The translations under genes and the position numbers were made by a program. Positions 33,492-43,021 of a stretch of DNA of 64,000 bases are shown in pieces. Under the pieces are notes generated by a model, which had not been told where the DNA came from, searched no databases, and saw nothing but the letters and a program-made list of their open reading frames with translations. Numbering within the stretch: position 1 is the first letter of the stretch; each line of letters begins with the position of its first letter. This DNA comes from an uncultured Clostridia bacterium. GTDB lineage: Bacteria; Bacillota; Clostridia; Christensenellales; UBA1242. Where the stretch lies: positions 248,001 through 312,000 of the forward strand of contig CAKVOE010000002.1 in the NCBI GenBank assembly GCA_934778215.1, given 5' to 3'.

Positions 33492-35891
33492 TTAACTTAG
33501 CGTTAATTTTATGCCAATAAAACCACCAATTTTTGCATTAAGTGCAATTGATGACAAAAGTCCGTTGTTGTTTGCAACAAAAACATCAAATTGCGTCATA
33601 TTTAGCCCCTTAAAGGCTTTTTGTAGGTTTACCGAAAGTGTTTGGTCGGTGGCGGTTATTCCGTTTAGTAGTGCGTTAAAATTGAAGTTGTTTTGTGTTG
33701 CAGAAGCACTTGTCTTTTTTATAATAGACTTACTAATGCCAAAAATGTCTGCAATGTTTTCGTTAGATAGGTAAGATAGTTTTAGGGTTTTATCTACGGC
33801 TACAATGGTTGAGCCGGTGGCTTTTTCTTCTAGTGTTCGTTTAATTTTTATGCTGTTGCCTGCAATTTGCACCACAGCGGAGTGGTTACAATATTTGTTG
33901 TTAGAGTAGTCGGTAATAAGTGCGTTTGTAGGCAAATTAAATAGTCTAATTTCTAGTCCTAAGTTTCCATTTTTATAAATAGATTTTACGAATACATTAA
34001 TGTCTACAATTTTTATATTTGTGTCAATAAACAAAATTTTGTCTAGTGACAATCTTAAATTACCACGTAGGGTTTTGCCTGATTTTAGCGATTTTGCAAT
34101 TGCGTTTGTAGAAGCCGTAACGTCAGATAGGTCGGTATAATATTCAGCCTTAAATTCGTTTAAGTAGTGCTTGTAGTAGGTGCTTGCCAAGTTAACTTTT
34201 AGGTCACCGCTTAGTCTAAACCCGCCAATCATAACGCCGTCAGTCGAAATTTTTATGCTGTTATTATAAATGTATGTATTTATGGTTCCTACCGAAGAAT
34301 TTAATTCTAAACGATTTTCGCTTTTCAAAACAGCCGAAAGTTTAATTTGATTAAAAAAGTCCAAAAGTTCGTTTAGGTCAAAATTAGAGGTGCTATAAAT
34401 AGACGAAAAATAGGATATAAATTCATCAACTGCCGAAGCAGAGAATTTAGTTAGTGCGCCATCGCTGTTTAAATAAAAGTATCCGTCTTTAAAGTAAATT
34501 GCGAAGCGGTTGTTTTTAATATCTCCAATTAGGCAAAGTTGATTAATGGTTTTGTTGTCCAAAAATTGAACATAGCCGTAAGCGGTTGTTGGTCTGCCGT
34601 CCAAATCTCCTTTAAATTCTAGCGAAATTTGGCTTTGGTTAGACGCATTAATTATTTTATTGCTCAAACTGGTTAGTGCGGTTACACTCATATACGAGTA
34701 GCCAAAATCGCTAAAAGCAAATGATTGGTTTGTAGATTCTGCATCTAAGCTAGCCGAATAATTTTTGCCCGAAACGCTTATGTTAATAAGTTTATCGCCC
34801 TTAACAGATAGTGCAATTTTGTTATCTTGCACATCTATGGTGGTAGAGTTTAGCATTGTTATTTTTGGGGTAGAAGAAGTAAGAGATACTCCAAACACCC
34901 TTTTAAAATAGGCAAGTGCATCGGCAAGCGAAATTTTTATTTGGTTACCAAAGGCGTTTAAATATAGGTTGTTATTTATATAGTAAAGGCTTGCTTCAAC
35001 AGAGTTATATGATAGCGAAATTTTGGTGTTTAAATTTTTTGCAATGGTACAGTCTATTAGGCACACGCTCGAGCCGTTTACTTCTAACGAGCCACTTAGT
35101 TTTACACCGCCATCATTAATAATGTTCATAAAGGTAGTTATAAGTTTTGTGGTGTTTTGGTCTACTTCAAAGTTCATGTAGCCCGAGGTAGAAATGCTTG
35201 GCATCTGCTTAGCTTTTTGGTTTAAAACAATTGTTGCCGAAAGGTTTTCGTTTCCCACCTTTACAAGTCCAGAACGAATAAGGGTAGGAAATCCCGCCTT
35301 GTTGGTTTCTATTGTAATGCTAGAAATATCTGGTAGGGCAATTTTTATGGTTTTGCCACCGTCTGCACGGTCGGTAATGGTCATATCGCCCATTAATTGC
35401 TTTAATTGTTCTATGTCAAACATAGACCCAAAGTCGCCCGATGTTGCACCGCCTAACAATTCGGTTATTACATTAAAGGCATTTGTGGTATTAATTTTAA
35501 ACTTTACGCCTAAATACGAAAGGTACAGTTCGTCATTTATAAGTCCAGCGGTAAGGTTTATCTTTTTTTTGTTGTAGGTGCCTACAATGTCGGCATAAAG
35601 TGCTGTACTTTTAGAGGCATCATAATAAATTGAACCTTCAACATTAGTGCTTCCAGTGCCATTTATATAAACAGTGCCAGACAGTTTATCGGCGGTCATA
35701 ATGGTAGAAACTAAGTTGTTTAACAGTTTGCTCTCTTCGCTTTCGGTAGCAGTGTTTGCGGTATTTTGGTCGTTAGCGGTCGGGGTGTTATTAGAAAAAT
35801 TGTAATATTTTGCATACACCACCATGCTAGCGGTTGCACAAAAAGCCAAAACCATTAAACAGATGTTAAATATTAATCGTTTAACTTTCAT
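33492..35891 (-). CDS. Large extracytoplasmic protein with repeated domains, unknown
   Basis: 799 residues. The N-terminus MKVKRLIFNICLMVLAFC is a signal anchor or signal peptide (hydrophobic 7-27), then a Ser/Thr/Asn-rich linker to about residue 55. The rest is rich in beta-strand patterns and repeats a theme of about 150-200 residues three or four times. The theme is a strand pair, an acidic loop, KLINISVSGK-like strands and a YFS/ALAYFKRVFG-type helix. It recalls LolA-like or lipoprotein-type lipid-binding beta folds, but no family can be named. It is co-transcribed with the gene upstream, 15 bases apart. Confidence 0.7.
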   Translation of the reverse strand: MKVKRLIFNICLMVLAFCATASMVVYAKYYNFSNNTPTANDQNTANTATESEESKLLNNLVSTIMTADKLSGTVYINGTGSTNVEGSIYYDASKSTALYADIVGTYNKKKINLTAGLINDELYLSYLGVKFKINTTNAFNVITELLGGATSGDFGSMFDIEQLKQLMGDMTITDRADGGKTIKIALPDISSITIETNKAGFPTLIRSGLVKVGNENLSATIVLNQKAKQMPSISTSGYMNFEVDQNTTKLITTFMNIINDGGVKLSGSLEVNGSSVCLIDCTIAKNLNTKISLSYNSVEASLYYINNNLYLNAFGNQIKISLADALAYFKRVFGVSLTSSTPKITMLNSTTIDVQDNKIALSVKGDKLINISVSGKNYSASLDAESTNQSFAFSDFGYSYMSVTALTSLSNKIINASNQSQISLEFKGDLDGRPTTAYGYVQFLDNKTINQLCLIGDIKNNRFAIYFKDGYFYLNSDGALTKFSASAVDEFISYFSSIYSTSNFDLNELLDFFNQIKLSAVLKSENRLELNSSVGTINTYIYNNSIKISTDGVMIGGFRLSGDLKVNLASTYYKHYLNEFKAEYYTDLSDVTASTNAIAKSLKSGKTLRGNLRLSLDKILFIDTNIKIVDINVFVKSIYKNGNLGLEIRLFNLPTNALITDYSNNKYCNHSAVVQIAGNSIKIKRTLEEKATGSTIVAVDKTLKLSYLSNENIADIFGISKSIIKKTSASATQNNFNFNALLNGITATDQTLSVNLQKAFKGLNMTQFDVFVANNNGLLSSIALNAKIGGFIGIKLTLS

Positions 35892-35906
35892 AAAAAACTT
35901 CCCCCG

Positions 35907-36758
35907 TTAAAAATTATAGTTAAAGTTGGTTTCTATATTTCCTTCAATACCAACATTAACGCCCATAAATGGCAATGAATATTTTTCAAACTTTTCTTGC
36001 TTTACAAAGTGGTAGCCACTGTCTACGGTAAATGTTACCGAAACGGTTTCAAACTTAATAGAACTTGGGTTAATTCCCATATTGGTGCCAATTTGTTTAG
36101 CATAGCAAGAAGTAGATAATATTGGGTCAAGGTCAATTTTAAAGATATAAAGGTCGCCCTCTTTCTTTACAAATTCGCCCGACAAGGCGGTTTTGTTGCA
36201 AACATAATAACTACAATTACGGTTGGCGTATTTGCCAAAGGTTTCTTTGTAGCCCTCCCAAGTAAAGTCGTCATGAGAATCGGTCCAAACTACATCGTCC
36301 AAACTAGCAGAGTTAGGTTTGCCGTCATAAATTTGAAGGTCGCTATTTAGTTTGTAGTTGCAAAGTTTTGCCATTTTTACAAATTTAGAAAAGGTAACAA
36401 ACTTTAATGTATAGTCATCGCCAACCTTTTGGTCTAACGATATTGTTCCTTGCGAAACGCCCACGCTGGTTTGCAAATCGGTTGCCCCAATAATTTGGTA
36501 TCTTTCGGACTCACTCAAAACAAATTCGGCAACCTGAAAAACTTCGGCAGGAGATAACTTGTCTGGGGTTTTCTTTTCCCAGCCTAATTTTGTAATGTCG
36601 TCTACTAGTTGGTCGGCAGAAACCCCCGCATATATATCCACTATAAAATATTTATCGGCAATTTTACTGCCTATCATATATCCGCCAAGGCTTCCTACAA
36701 GCACTAATACAACCGAAAGAAGCGTTGACCAAAACTTAAATTTTCTTTTAGTTTTCAT
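35907..36758 (-). CDS. Signal-anchored extracytoplasmic protein, unknown
   Basis: 283 residues. The basic start MKTKRKFKFW is followed by a hydrophobic helix (12-32, VVLVLVGSLGGYMIG) and an outside domain containing DNYTLKFVTFSKFVKM-like strands and several cysteines (CNYKL, CSYYVC, SCY) that could form disulfides. It is the first gene of the leftward operon. No RBS stands out beyond AAGGA. Function unknown. It is probably a partner of the larger product. Confidence 0.7.
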   Translation of the reverse strand: MKTKRKFKFWSTLLSVVLVLVGSLGGYMIGSKIADKYFIVDIYAGVSADQLVDDITKLGWEKKTPDKLSPAEVFQVAEFVLSESERYQIIGATDLQTSVGVSQGTISLDQKVGDDYTLKFVTFSKFVKMAKLCNYKLNSDLQIYDGKPNSASLDDVVWTDSHDDFTWEGYKETFGKYANRNCSYYVCNKTALSGEFVKKEGDLYIFKIDLDPILSTSCYAKQIGTNMGINPSSIKFETVSVTFTVDSGYHFVKQEKFEKYSLPFMGVNVGIEGNIETNFNYNF

Positions 36759-37009
36759 TTTTTATCCTTTATTGATTACAGTCAGTCGACCACTATATTA
36801 CCATAATTAATACAAAAAGTAAATAGATATAAAAATTTATTTGTGAAACAATAGTGAATGCAAAAATGCAATAATTTACAAAAAATAATACAAGACACTT
36901 AATAAAAGCCAATTAAAGTTACAAAAAAAGCAAATTATTTTTGTAATTTGTTTGCAAAACGCAAAAATAGCAAGTATAATTTAACTATCAATCAAAAAGG
37001 AGAGTAATT

Positions 37010-37336
37010 ATGTCAAGAAGAGATAAAGTCCGTGGTAACGGCTTAGCCGATGTATTAGGAATTTTGGCAGAAACCGTTGCATTCTTTACAATTTTATTGT
37101 TTTTAGTTATGCTAATTCAAGCAAACTGGCCATTTATTCCAGCAGGCACCGTGCTAGATATTTTAAATGTAGCAATGTACTATGCTCCATTGGTTTTAAC
37201 ACTAATTGTATGCTTGCAAGTAACTAGCCGTCAACCATTAGTAATACGACTAATTTTTTACATTATAATTGTAGCAATTATTGTATTCCAGTTCTTCCCA
37301 GGAACATGGGAAAATATGGTAAAAGCCATCAAGTAA
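37010..37336 (+). CDS. Unknown small membrane protein
   Basis: 108 residues with three hydrophobic helices (about 13-38, 47-68 and 76-100) after a basic start MSRRDKVRGNG. AGGAG lies upstream, and a terminator-like hairpin (AAGATAG/CTATCTT then TTTTTG, 37385-37418) follows. No family recognised. Confidence 0.65.
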   Translation: MSRRDKVRGNGLADVLGILAETVAFFTILLFLVMLIQANWPFIPAGTVLDILNVAMYYAPLVLTLIVCLQVTSRQPLVIRLIFYIIIVAIIVFQFFPGTWENMVKAIK

Positions 37337-37381
37337 ATTAGTTAAACGCACTAGTCAAAGGTAATTTCCTTTATTCTAGCA

Positions 37382-37418
37382 AAAAGATAGTTATGTTCAA
37401 TTCATGGCTATCTTTTTT
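37382..37418 (+). terminator. Terminator after the 37010 gene
   Basis: AAAAAGATAG and CTATCTTTTTT with an inner TATG/CATG pairing, followed by TTTTTTGTG. Confidence 0.65.
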
Positions 37419-37569
37419 GTGTTTTTACTTTTAGTAAGCAAATTTTAAGTTTTAACACAAAAAAACAATAATTGCTCGGTAAAATTTGTCAATAAAAAAT
37501 GTTCGACTGCTTTACTTTTTTAAGAAATTATATTAAACTAAAATTGTACTATAAATTATTGGAGAAATT

Positions 37570-38484
37570 ATGAACAAAATTCCTGTTATAATAGATGTAG
37601 ATACTGGAACGGACGATGCTGTGGCAATAGCCGAAGCGTGCTATTTAAACCGTTTAGATGTAAAACTTATAAGTTGCGGAAGTGGCAACACCGATGTACA
37701 AAATGTTGTAACCAACACGCTTAACATATTGCAACTAATAAACAAGGGCGACATTTTGGTTGCAAAGGGCGAAGGCAAAAAGTTTAAGCCAAACAAATTC
37801 TTTTTAAATGTGCATGGCAAAACGGGTATGGGCGAATACAACTTTGAGACACTACGAATAAAAGAGATTGCTCAACCCGCCGAAGATGCAATAATAGAAG
37901 TTGTTCAAAATTCGGCACAAAAAATTGTAATAATAGGGTTGGGGCCATTATCTAACATTGCCCGAGCGCTAGATAAAAACCCGCAAATAGCCACAAACAT
38001 AGACCGAATAGTAATAAGTGGTGGGCTTATAGAAAAACTAGACGATGGACAATTTCCTTACACCAGTTTTAATATAGCGTATGACGATGAGGCGGTAAAA
38101 CTATTGCTTTCATCTGGTATAAAAATTGAAATTGTACCAAGCAACTTAGGTCACGATGCCTATTTAACGTACGAAGAGGTTTACAAAACAAAAACGGCAA
38201 ATACAACGGGAATGTGTTTTGAAAAAATCTTTCGTACCTATCATGATAGGCATGTAAAAAACGGAATAGCAATGCACGACTCCTGTGCGGTTTTTTATGT
38301 CGCACACCCAGAGTTGTTTAAAAAAGAGTCGGCATTTTCGTGCGTAAAAAACGAAGGGGCAAACAACGAAGGTATTATAAAGTTTGATTTTTTGACAAAC
38401 TCACCTAATACCACCGTTGTAACAAACATAAATATACCAAAATTTAAGAAGTTGTATTTTAAGACACTCAAAAAAATGCCTTAA
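37570..38484 (+). CDS. Inosine-uridine-type nucleoside hydrolase
   Basis: 304-residue hydrolase splitting ribonucleosides into base and ribose. The family Asp cluster is IPVIIDVDTGTDDAVAI (calcium and ribose binding; normally DTDPGIDD, here DVDTGTDD). VIIGLGPLSNIARAL is the conserved middle, and AMHDSCAVFYVAHPELF carries the C-terminal Asp. Base specificity is open. GGAG precedes the ATG. It is 21 bases from the next gene, a DisA_N-like protein, so the two are probably one transcript. Confidence 0.88.
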   Translation: MNKIPVIIDVDTGTDDAVAIAEACYLNRLDVKLISCGSGNTDVQNVVTNTLNILQLINKGDILVAKGEGKKFKPNKFFLNVHGKTGMGEYNFETLRIKEIAQPAEDAIIEVVQNSAQKIVIIGLGPLSNIARALDKNPQIATNIDRIVISGGLIEKLDDGQFPYTSFNIAYDDEAVKLLLSSGIKIEIVPSNLGHDAYLTYEEVYKTKTANTTGMCFEKIFRTYHDRHVKNGIAMHDSCAVFYVAHPELFKKESAFSCVKNEGANNEGIIKFDFLTNSPNTTVVTNINIPKFKKLYFKTLKKMP

Positions 38485-38505
38485 AATATTTTCGGGGGAG
38501 AAAGT

Positions 38506-39858
38506 ATGGAAAAAACTGATTTTGTAGAATTTTTAAAGAGTAATGTGCTAAGTATATTTACCGGTTCCGAAATTGTAGGCGAAGAGCCTTCTTCTGCAAG
38601 AGATGCGTTGGTTGCATTGGGTTCGGGCGGAAGTTTGCTAGTAAAGTTTCGCAAAAATGACGAAGAGCGTTTGGTAATAAAACGAATACAGCCTTTTAAA
38701 AATTTTGAAGTGAATCTAGTAAAAGCCATATTAACCGAATTGCTAACTTTATACAATGGTCAGTTGGGCAAGGGCGAATATTTCCCCGTTTTGCAAAACT
38801 ACATAATAGAAAAGGCGATTTGTGAAAGTGTATCCGAAACCTCTTCCGAAACAATATTAAAAATAGTTTCCGAAATGACCAAGTGGGGCAACCGCACTTA
38901 TGAAGGTCAACGGGCGTTGTTTGGTTTTTTAATTTGTAGTGTAAAAGCACCAAAAAATGTAAACCCAAACTTGCACATATCAAAAATATTAAACGAAAAT
39001 TTTGGTGCCGTTATAGCAGATGGTATGAAAACCTGTCTAAAAATTTCGTCAGATGGGTACCTACTAAACTATTTGCAGGTGCCAGATGCTCGAGATCAAG
39101 ATATTCCGGCACCATTTGAGTACATAGACATGGGTAATATGTGCACAGGCAGTAGAGTGGGTGTAACGTTAAGTCGAACGGGTGACATTTTGCTATTTCA
39201 TCAAAAAAGTATGGTGTTTGCAAAAAAGTGCGGGGTTTGGAGCAGATATTCTCACGAAGAGATTATTTCAAGAATAGCAGATAAAACCAGCGAACAAGCG
39301 GATAGCACCCGTAAATCTATATACTTATCGGCACTAGATGTTAGTTTTGCTCGAACGGGTGGGTGTGTAGTGCATTTAGACAAAGACCAAGAAGAGGCGG
39401 TTTTACGCCATATTGATGTCAGCGATATTTTAATAGAAAAATATTATGACATTAAGTGCGAGCAAAATAGAGGAGCGTTAATCAGTGCGAGTGTAAAAGA
39501 AGAAGATATTCCACCAAAAATTCCTTTTGCCGATTTTATTACAACTCCAAAATGCACCAAAACGGCTAATATAATTAATATGATAAATGGCAGAAAGTTT
39601 TATGAACTTTCAAGAAAATTACGCCAAGAATTAATTTCGGTAGACGGTGCAACCATAATAAATAACGATGGCGATGTGGTAGCAGTTGGTGCAATTATTA
39701 TGATAGAAACGGGCGGATTTTCGGGAGGAAGGCTAGCCGCCAGCAAAACACTATCCAAATATGGCGTGTCACTAAAAATTTCTGCCGATGGGCAAATTCA
39801 GGGCTTTAAGTTAGACCGTCATAAACAAAAAACAATGCCAATATTTATGCTAGGATAA
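38506..39858 (+). CDS. Protein with a degenerate DisA_N (diadenylate-cyclase-like) C-terminal domain
   Basis: 450 residues. The N-terminal 340 residues resemble nothing I can name. Residues about 370-445 follow the DisA_N/DAC pattern: RKFYELSRKL, then VDGATIINNDGDVVAVGAI (the DGA motif), then GGRLAASKTLSKYG where active cyclases have T-R-H-R-x-A, then VSLKISADGQIQGF. Loss of the RHR triad suggests it binds rather than makes nucleotides, similar to the inactive DAC-like sensors described in nucleotide-signalling gene clusters. The RBS is GGGGGAG. Co-transcribed with the nucleoside hydrolase. Confidence 0.55.
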   Translation: MEKTDFVEFLKSNVLSIFTGSEIVGEEPSSARDALVALGSGGSLLVKFRKNDEERLVIKRIQPFKNFEVNLVKAILTELLTLYNGQLGKGEYFPVLQNYIIEKAICESVSETSSETILKIVSEMTKWGNRTYEGQRALFGFLICSVKAPKNVNPNLHISKILNENFGAVIADGMKTCLKISSDGYLLNYLQVPDARDQDIPAPFEYIDMGNMCTGSRVGVTLSRTGDILLFHQKSMVFAKKCGVWSRYSHEEIISRIADKTSEQADSTRKSIYLSALDVSFARTGGCVVHLDKDQEEAVLRHIDVSDILIEKYYDIKCEQNRGALISASVKEEDIPPKIPFADFITTPKCTKTANIINMINGRKFYELSRKLRQELISVDGATIINNDGDVVAVGAIIMIETGGFSGGRLAASKTLSKYGVSLKISADGQIQGFKLDRHKQKTMPIFMLG

Positions 39859-39940
39859 CACCCAAAAATTACAAGTTTATATAAATCAATTTTGAAAAAT
39901 TTATTCATTATGATAAAATTATCACTACTAGGAGAAAATT

Positions 39941-41179
39941 ATGAAAAGAACACTTACTCCCGTTCGTGGGACAAACGATTATTTACCAAAAGAAATGGTT
40001 ATTAGAGAAAAGGTTAGAGAAGAGATTTTAAAAACCTACAAAAGGTATGGTTTTATGCAAATTTCGGCACCTATTCTTGAAGATATAGATAACCTTTTAG
40101 GAAGCGATGGTGGCGACAACACCAAACTAATTTTTAAGGTTTTAAAGCGTGGCGAAAAACTAGATTTAACCGCACAAAACTTAACCGAAAAAGATATTGT
40201 AGATATAGGCTTACGCTATGATTTAACCGTGCCAATGGTTAGATTATTTTGCAATAACCAAAACAGTTTACCAACTCCATTTAAAACCATTCAAATAGAT
40301 TATTCCTTTCGTGCAGACCGTCCACAAAGGGGCAGAAGCCGTCAGTTTATTCAGTGCGACATAGATATTTTGGGCGACCCAACCATAAATGCCGAAATAG
40401 ATGTAATTAATACAACAGCAAAAACCTTTTTAAATCTTGGGTTCAAAAATTTTGTATGCAAACTAAATGACCGCAGAATTTTAAGTGATATAATTTTAAA
40501 TTCGGGTTTTAACGCTACCGATGAGTGTGATATTTGCATCGCTCTAGACAAGTTAGACAAAATTAATGCAGAGGGCGTAAAAGCCGAACTTATAGAGCGT
40601 GGCTATAACCCAAATATGGTAGAAGTGTTAATGCAAAAGATTGCACAAATTCAGCAGGGCGGAATAGATAGTCTTTTGGCTCTTGGCGTACGAGAAAACG
40701 TAATACAAAGCGTAAAAGATATTCTTTGTGCTACAAACGCACTAAGCGGAGGCAACTATTCGGTACAGTTTGATATCTCAATAGTAAGGGGTCAAGGCTA
40801 TTACACGGGCGCCGTTTATGAGTTTTATATGAATGGGTTTAGCGGTGCTTGTGGCGGTGGCGGAAGATACGATAATATGGTAGAAAAAATGACGGGCAAA
40901 AGCCTTCCAGCCGTTGGTTTTGGTTTGGGGTTTGAGCCAACTTGTATGCTAATTAATGAGTTTGGTCTACTAAAAGTCGAAGACAAATTAATTGCGTGCA
41001 TATATTATCCCGAAGACGACTTTACCAAGGTTTTATCTTTTGTAGAAGAGTTAAATAAAAGCGATAACGTTTCGGCAATTCCTGCAAATAAAAATTTGGG
41101 TTTTCAGTTGCAAACGCTAAAAGCAAACGGGTTTACGCACTTTGTGGTATATAAAGATAAGGTGCTAAAAGAAATTTAA
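39941..41179 (+). CDS. hisS: Histidyl-tRNA synthetase (archaeal/eukaryotic-like motifs)
   Basis: 412-residue class II aminoacyl-tRNA synthetase. The start MKRTLTPVRGTNDYLPKEM and the GRYDNM motif 3 region are diagnostic. Motif text LRYDLTVPMVRL and RADRPQRGRSRQFIQCDIDI matches the HisRS branch common to archaea, eukaryotes and some bacteria, whereas the usual bacterial form reads LRPE-x-T at the first position. The C-terminal anticodon domain is present. AGGAG precedes the ATG. Confidence 0.92.
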   Translation: MKRTLTPVRGTNDYLPKEMVIREKVREEILKTYKRYGFMQISAPILEDIDNLLGSDGGDNTKLIFKVLKRGEKLDLTAQNLTEKDIVDIGLRYDLTVPMVRLFCNNQNSLPTPFKTIQIDYSFRADRPQRGRSRQFIQCDIDILGDPTINAEIDVINTTAKTFLNLGFKNFVCKLNDRRILSDIILNSGFNATDECDICIALDKLDKINAEGVKAELIERGYNPNMVEVLMQKIAQIQQGGIDSLLALGVRENVIQSVKDILCATNALSGGNYSVQFDISIVRGQGYYTGAVYEFYMNGFSGACGGGGRYDNMVEKMTGKSLPAVGFGLGFEPTCMLINEFGLLKVEDKLIACIYYPEDDFTKVLSFVEELNKSDNVSAIPANKNLGFQLQTLKANGFTHFVVYKDKVLKEI

Positions 41180-41227
41180 ACTATAAAACGCACAAAAACA
41201 CTTTGTAAATAAAATTAGGAGTGCAAA

Positions 41228-41746
41228 ATGGAAGAAAACCAAAACAAAGCAAATTTATCAAACATTAAATGTTTACCCGACACCAAAAGAGCAATAATTA
41301 GAATGTCTATATATTCTGCAATATTGTTGGTGGTAGGCGTAAGCCTTACGCTACTAAAATTGCAAAACAAGGTAAATTATGCTGGGCAAAACAAGGCAAA
41401 TGTAATATATGTAATTTTGGCGTGCGTAGTGCTTTTGGCAGGGTTTGTTTTGGTTTCGGTACTCTCAATATTGCACAAAGAAGTCGTATTAAAAGACGAA
41501 GAAGTTGTTATTAAAAGCGGTATTTTTAAAGTAGCTACCAAAAGCATAAGTTTGCAAAACATAAAAGGGGTATATTTTAACGAAGGCAAGGCTCCTTCTC
41601 TAAAAATTGAGTATTTATGCCAAGCAGTAAACAAAAAAAATAAACAGTCTAAAAAAAACCAATTTACCACACGCTTTATTACTCTTTACGGTCTAACCAA
41701 TTTGCAAAGTCTTTACCAAAGGTTAAAGCCACTTATAAAAGACTAA
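41228..41746 (+). CDS. Bacterial PH-domain membrane protein (YdbS/YdbT-like)
   Basis: 172 residues. There are two hydrophobic helices (about 26-46 and 58-82), then a bacterial Pleckstrin-homology-like domain with VLKDEEVVIKSGIFKVATK and SLQNIKGVYF. Proteins of this kind sit in the membrane with the PH domain inside. Their role is unclear. The linked hisS gene ends 49 bases upstream. AGGAG precedes the ATG. Confidence 0.6.
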   Translation: MEENQNKANLSNIKCLPDTKRAIIRMSIYSAILLVVGVSLTLLKLQNKVNYAGQNKANVIYVILACVVLLAGFVLVSVLSILHKEVVLKDEEVVIKSGIFKVATKSISLQNIKGVYFNEGKAPSLKIEYLCQAVNKKNKQSKKNQFTTRFITLYGLTNLQSLYQRLKPLIKD

Positions 41747-41854
41747 TAAAGGTTTTAACTTACAAATTTTGGTTATAAAACTATTTCAAATATTTTTTGT
41801 TTACTTTTATTACAAAAAAATATATAATAAAACAAAAAACGCAAGGGTGAGTTA

Positions 41855-43021
41855 ATGGAAAACAAAAAAATTTTAGTTACCTTTATAGAGTCTGGCTTTG
41901 GGCATATTACAAGCGCCAAGGCAATATCAGATAGCCTAAAAGAGCAATTTGGAAACAAGTATAATATTGTAGATTGCAACATTATGAAAGACAGCGAAAA
42001 AACTGTCACCTTTGAAAAATTTTTAACAAAACAAACCAAAGCCACAAACAAAATACATGGCTATGGTTTTTTTATGTTTACAATATTAGAGGCTTTTGGC
42101 GGAGCAAAATTTTTAAGGTTTACTCACACCACGCTATTTCATAGTTATGTGCAGGCCACGGTAGAAGCATTTGCTAAATATAAGCCCGATGTAATAGTAA
42201 GTACGCACTATTTTATAACTTATTGTGCGGTAGAATATAAACGCAAAGTAGATAACAATTGTTTGGTTGTAACCTACAATCCTGATAATAATGTTCACCC
42301 ATGGTGGGATAATAGAGATGGCATATTTATAACCAACAATATTTATGCCACACAAGAGGCAGTAAACAAGAGAAAGTTTAAGTCAGAAAATTGCAAAACG
42401 GTAAACTTTGCTTGCCGAACAGATTTGTTGGAGTGCAATGACTCTAAGGCGTTTTACCGAGAAAAGTACGGCATAAGTCAAGAAGATTTTTGTGTAATAG
42501 TGGCAGACGGCGGGTACGCTCTTGGCAAATGCAAAGCGGTAACAAATGAGTTATTAAAAACGGACAAAAAACTAACCATAATTGCAGTGGCAGGCAAAAA
42601 CGAAAAGGTTTATAACTACTTTTTAAACAAAACTCCAAAAAAGAACATAACTTTTATACCATTACCATTTGTAAAAACCATTTATGAGTTATACAAAGCA
42701 TCTGATTTATTTATAACTAAAGCGGGTCCAAACGCCGTCTTAGATTGCGTATTTATGAACACCCCAGTAATTGTAGACTATTACCCACACCCAATAGAAA
42801 AAGCCGCCAAAGAACTATTTGTAGATAAGTTTAAGTGCGGGGAATATATAAAGTCGCCAAAAAAGATAAGAAAAAGGGTAGAAGAGTTTATAGATAACCC
42901 ACATTTATTAGATGAATACATAAAAAACACGCACAATTTTAAAAAGGAATGCAACGGAGCAAGCGAAATTGCGTGCATAATTGATGAAGCACTTACAAAA
43001 AAGGAGAAAAATGAGAACTAG
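41855..43021 (+). CDS. MGDG-synthase-type glycosyltransferase
   Basis: 388-residue GT-B glycosyltransferase of the MurG/monogalactosyldiacylglycerol-synthase group. The N-terminal loop ESGFGHITSAKAISDSL is the family's GxGH motif. The C-terminal donor site is KAGPNAVLDCVFMNTPVIV with P-H-P-I-E-K. It probably adds a sugar to a diacylglycerol at the membrane (a processive glycolipid synthase role). Its 3' end overlaps the acyltransferase start, suggesting one lipid pathway. The RBS is AAGGGTGAG. Confidence 0.85.
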   Translation: MENKKILVTFIESGFGHITSAKAISDSLKEQFGNKYNIVDCNIMKDSEKTVTFEKFLTKQTKATNKIHGYGFFMFTILEAFGGAKFLRFTHTTLFHSYVQATVEAFAKYKPDVIVSTHYFITYCAVEYKRKVDNNCLVVTYNPDNNVHPWWDNRDGIFITNNIYATQEAVNKRKFKSENCKTVNFACRTDLLECNDSKAFYREKYGISQEDFCVIVADGGYALGKCKAVTNELLKTDKKLTIIAVAGKNEKVYNYFLNKTPKKNITFIPLPFVKTIYELYKASDLFITKAGPNAVLDCVFMNTPVIVDYYPHPIEKAAKELFVDKFKCGEYIKSPKKIRKRVEEFIDNPHLLDEYIKNTHNFKKECNGASEIACIIDEALTKKEKNEN

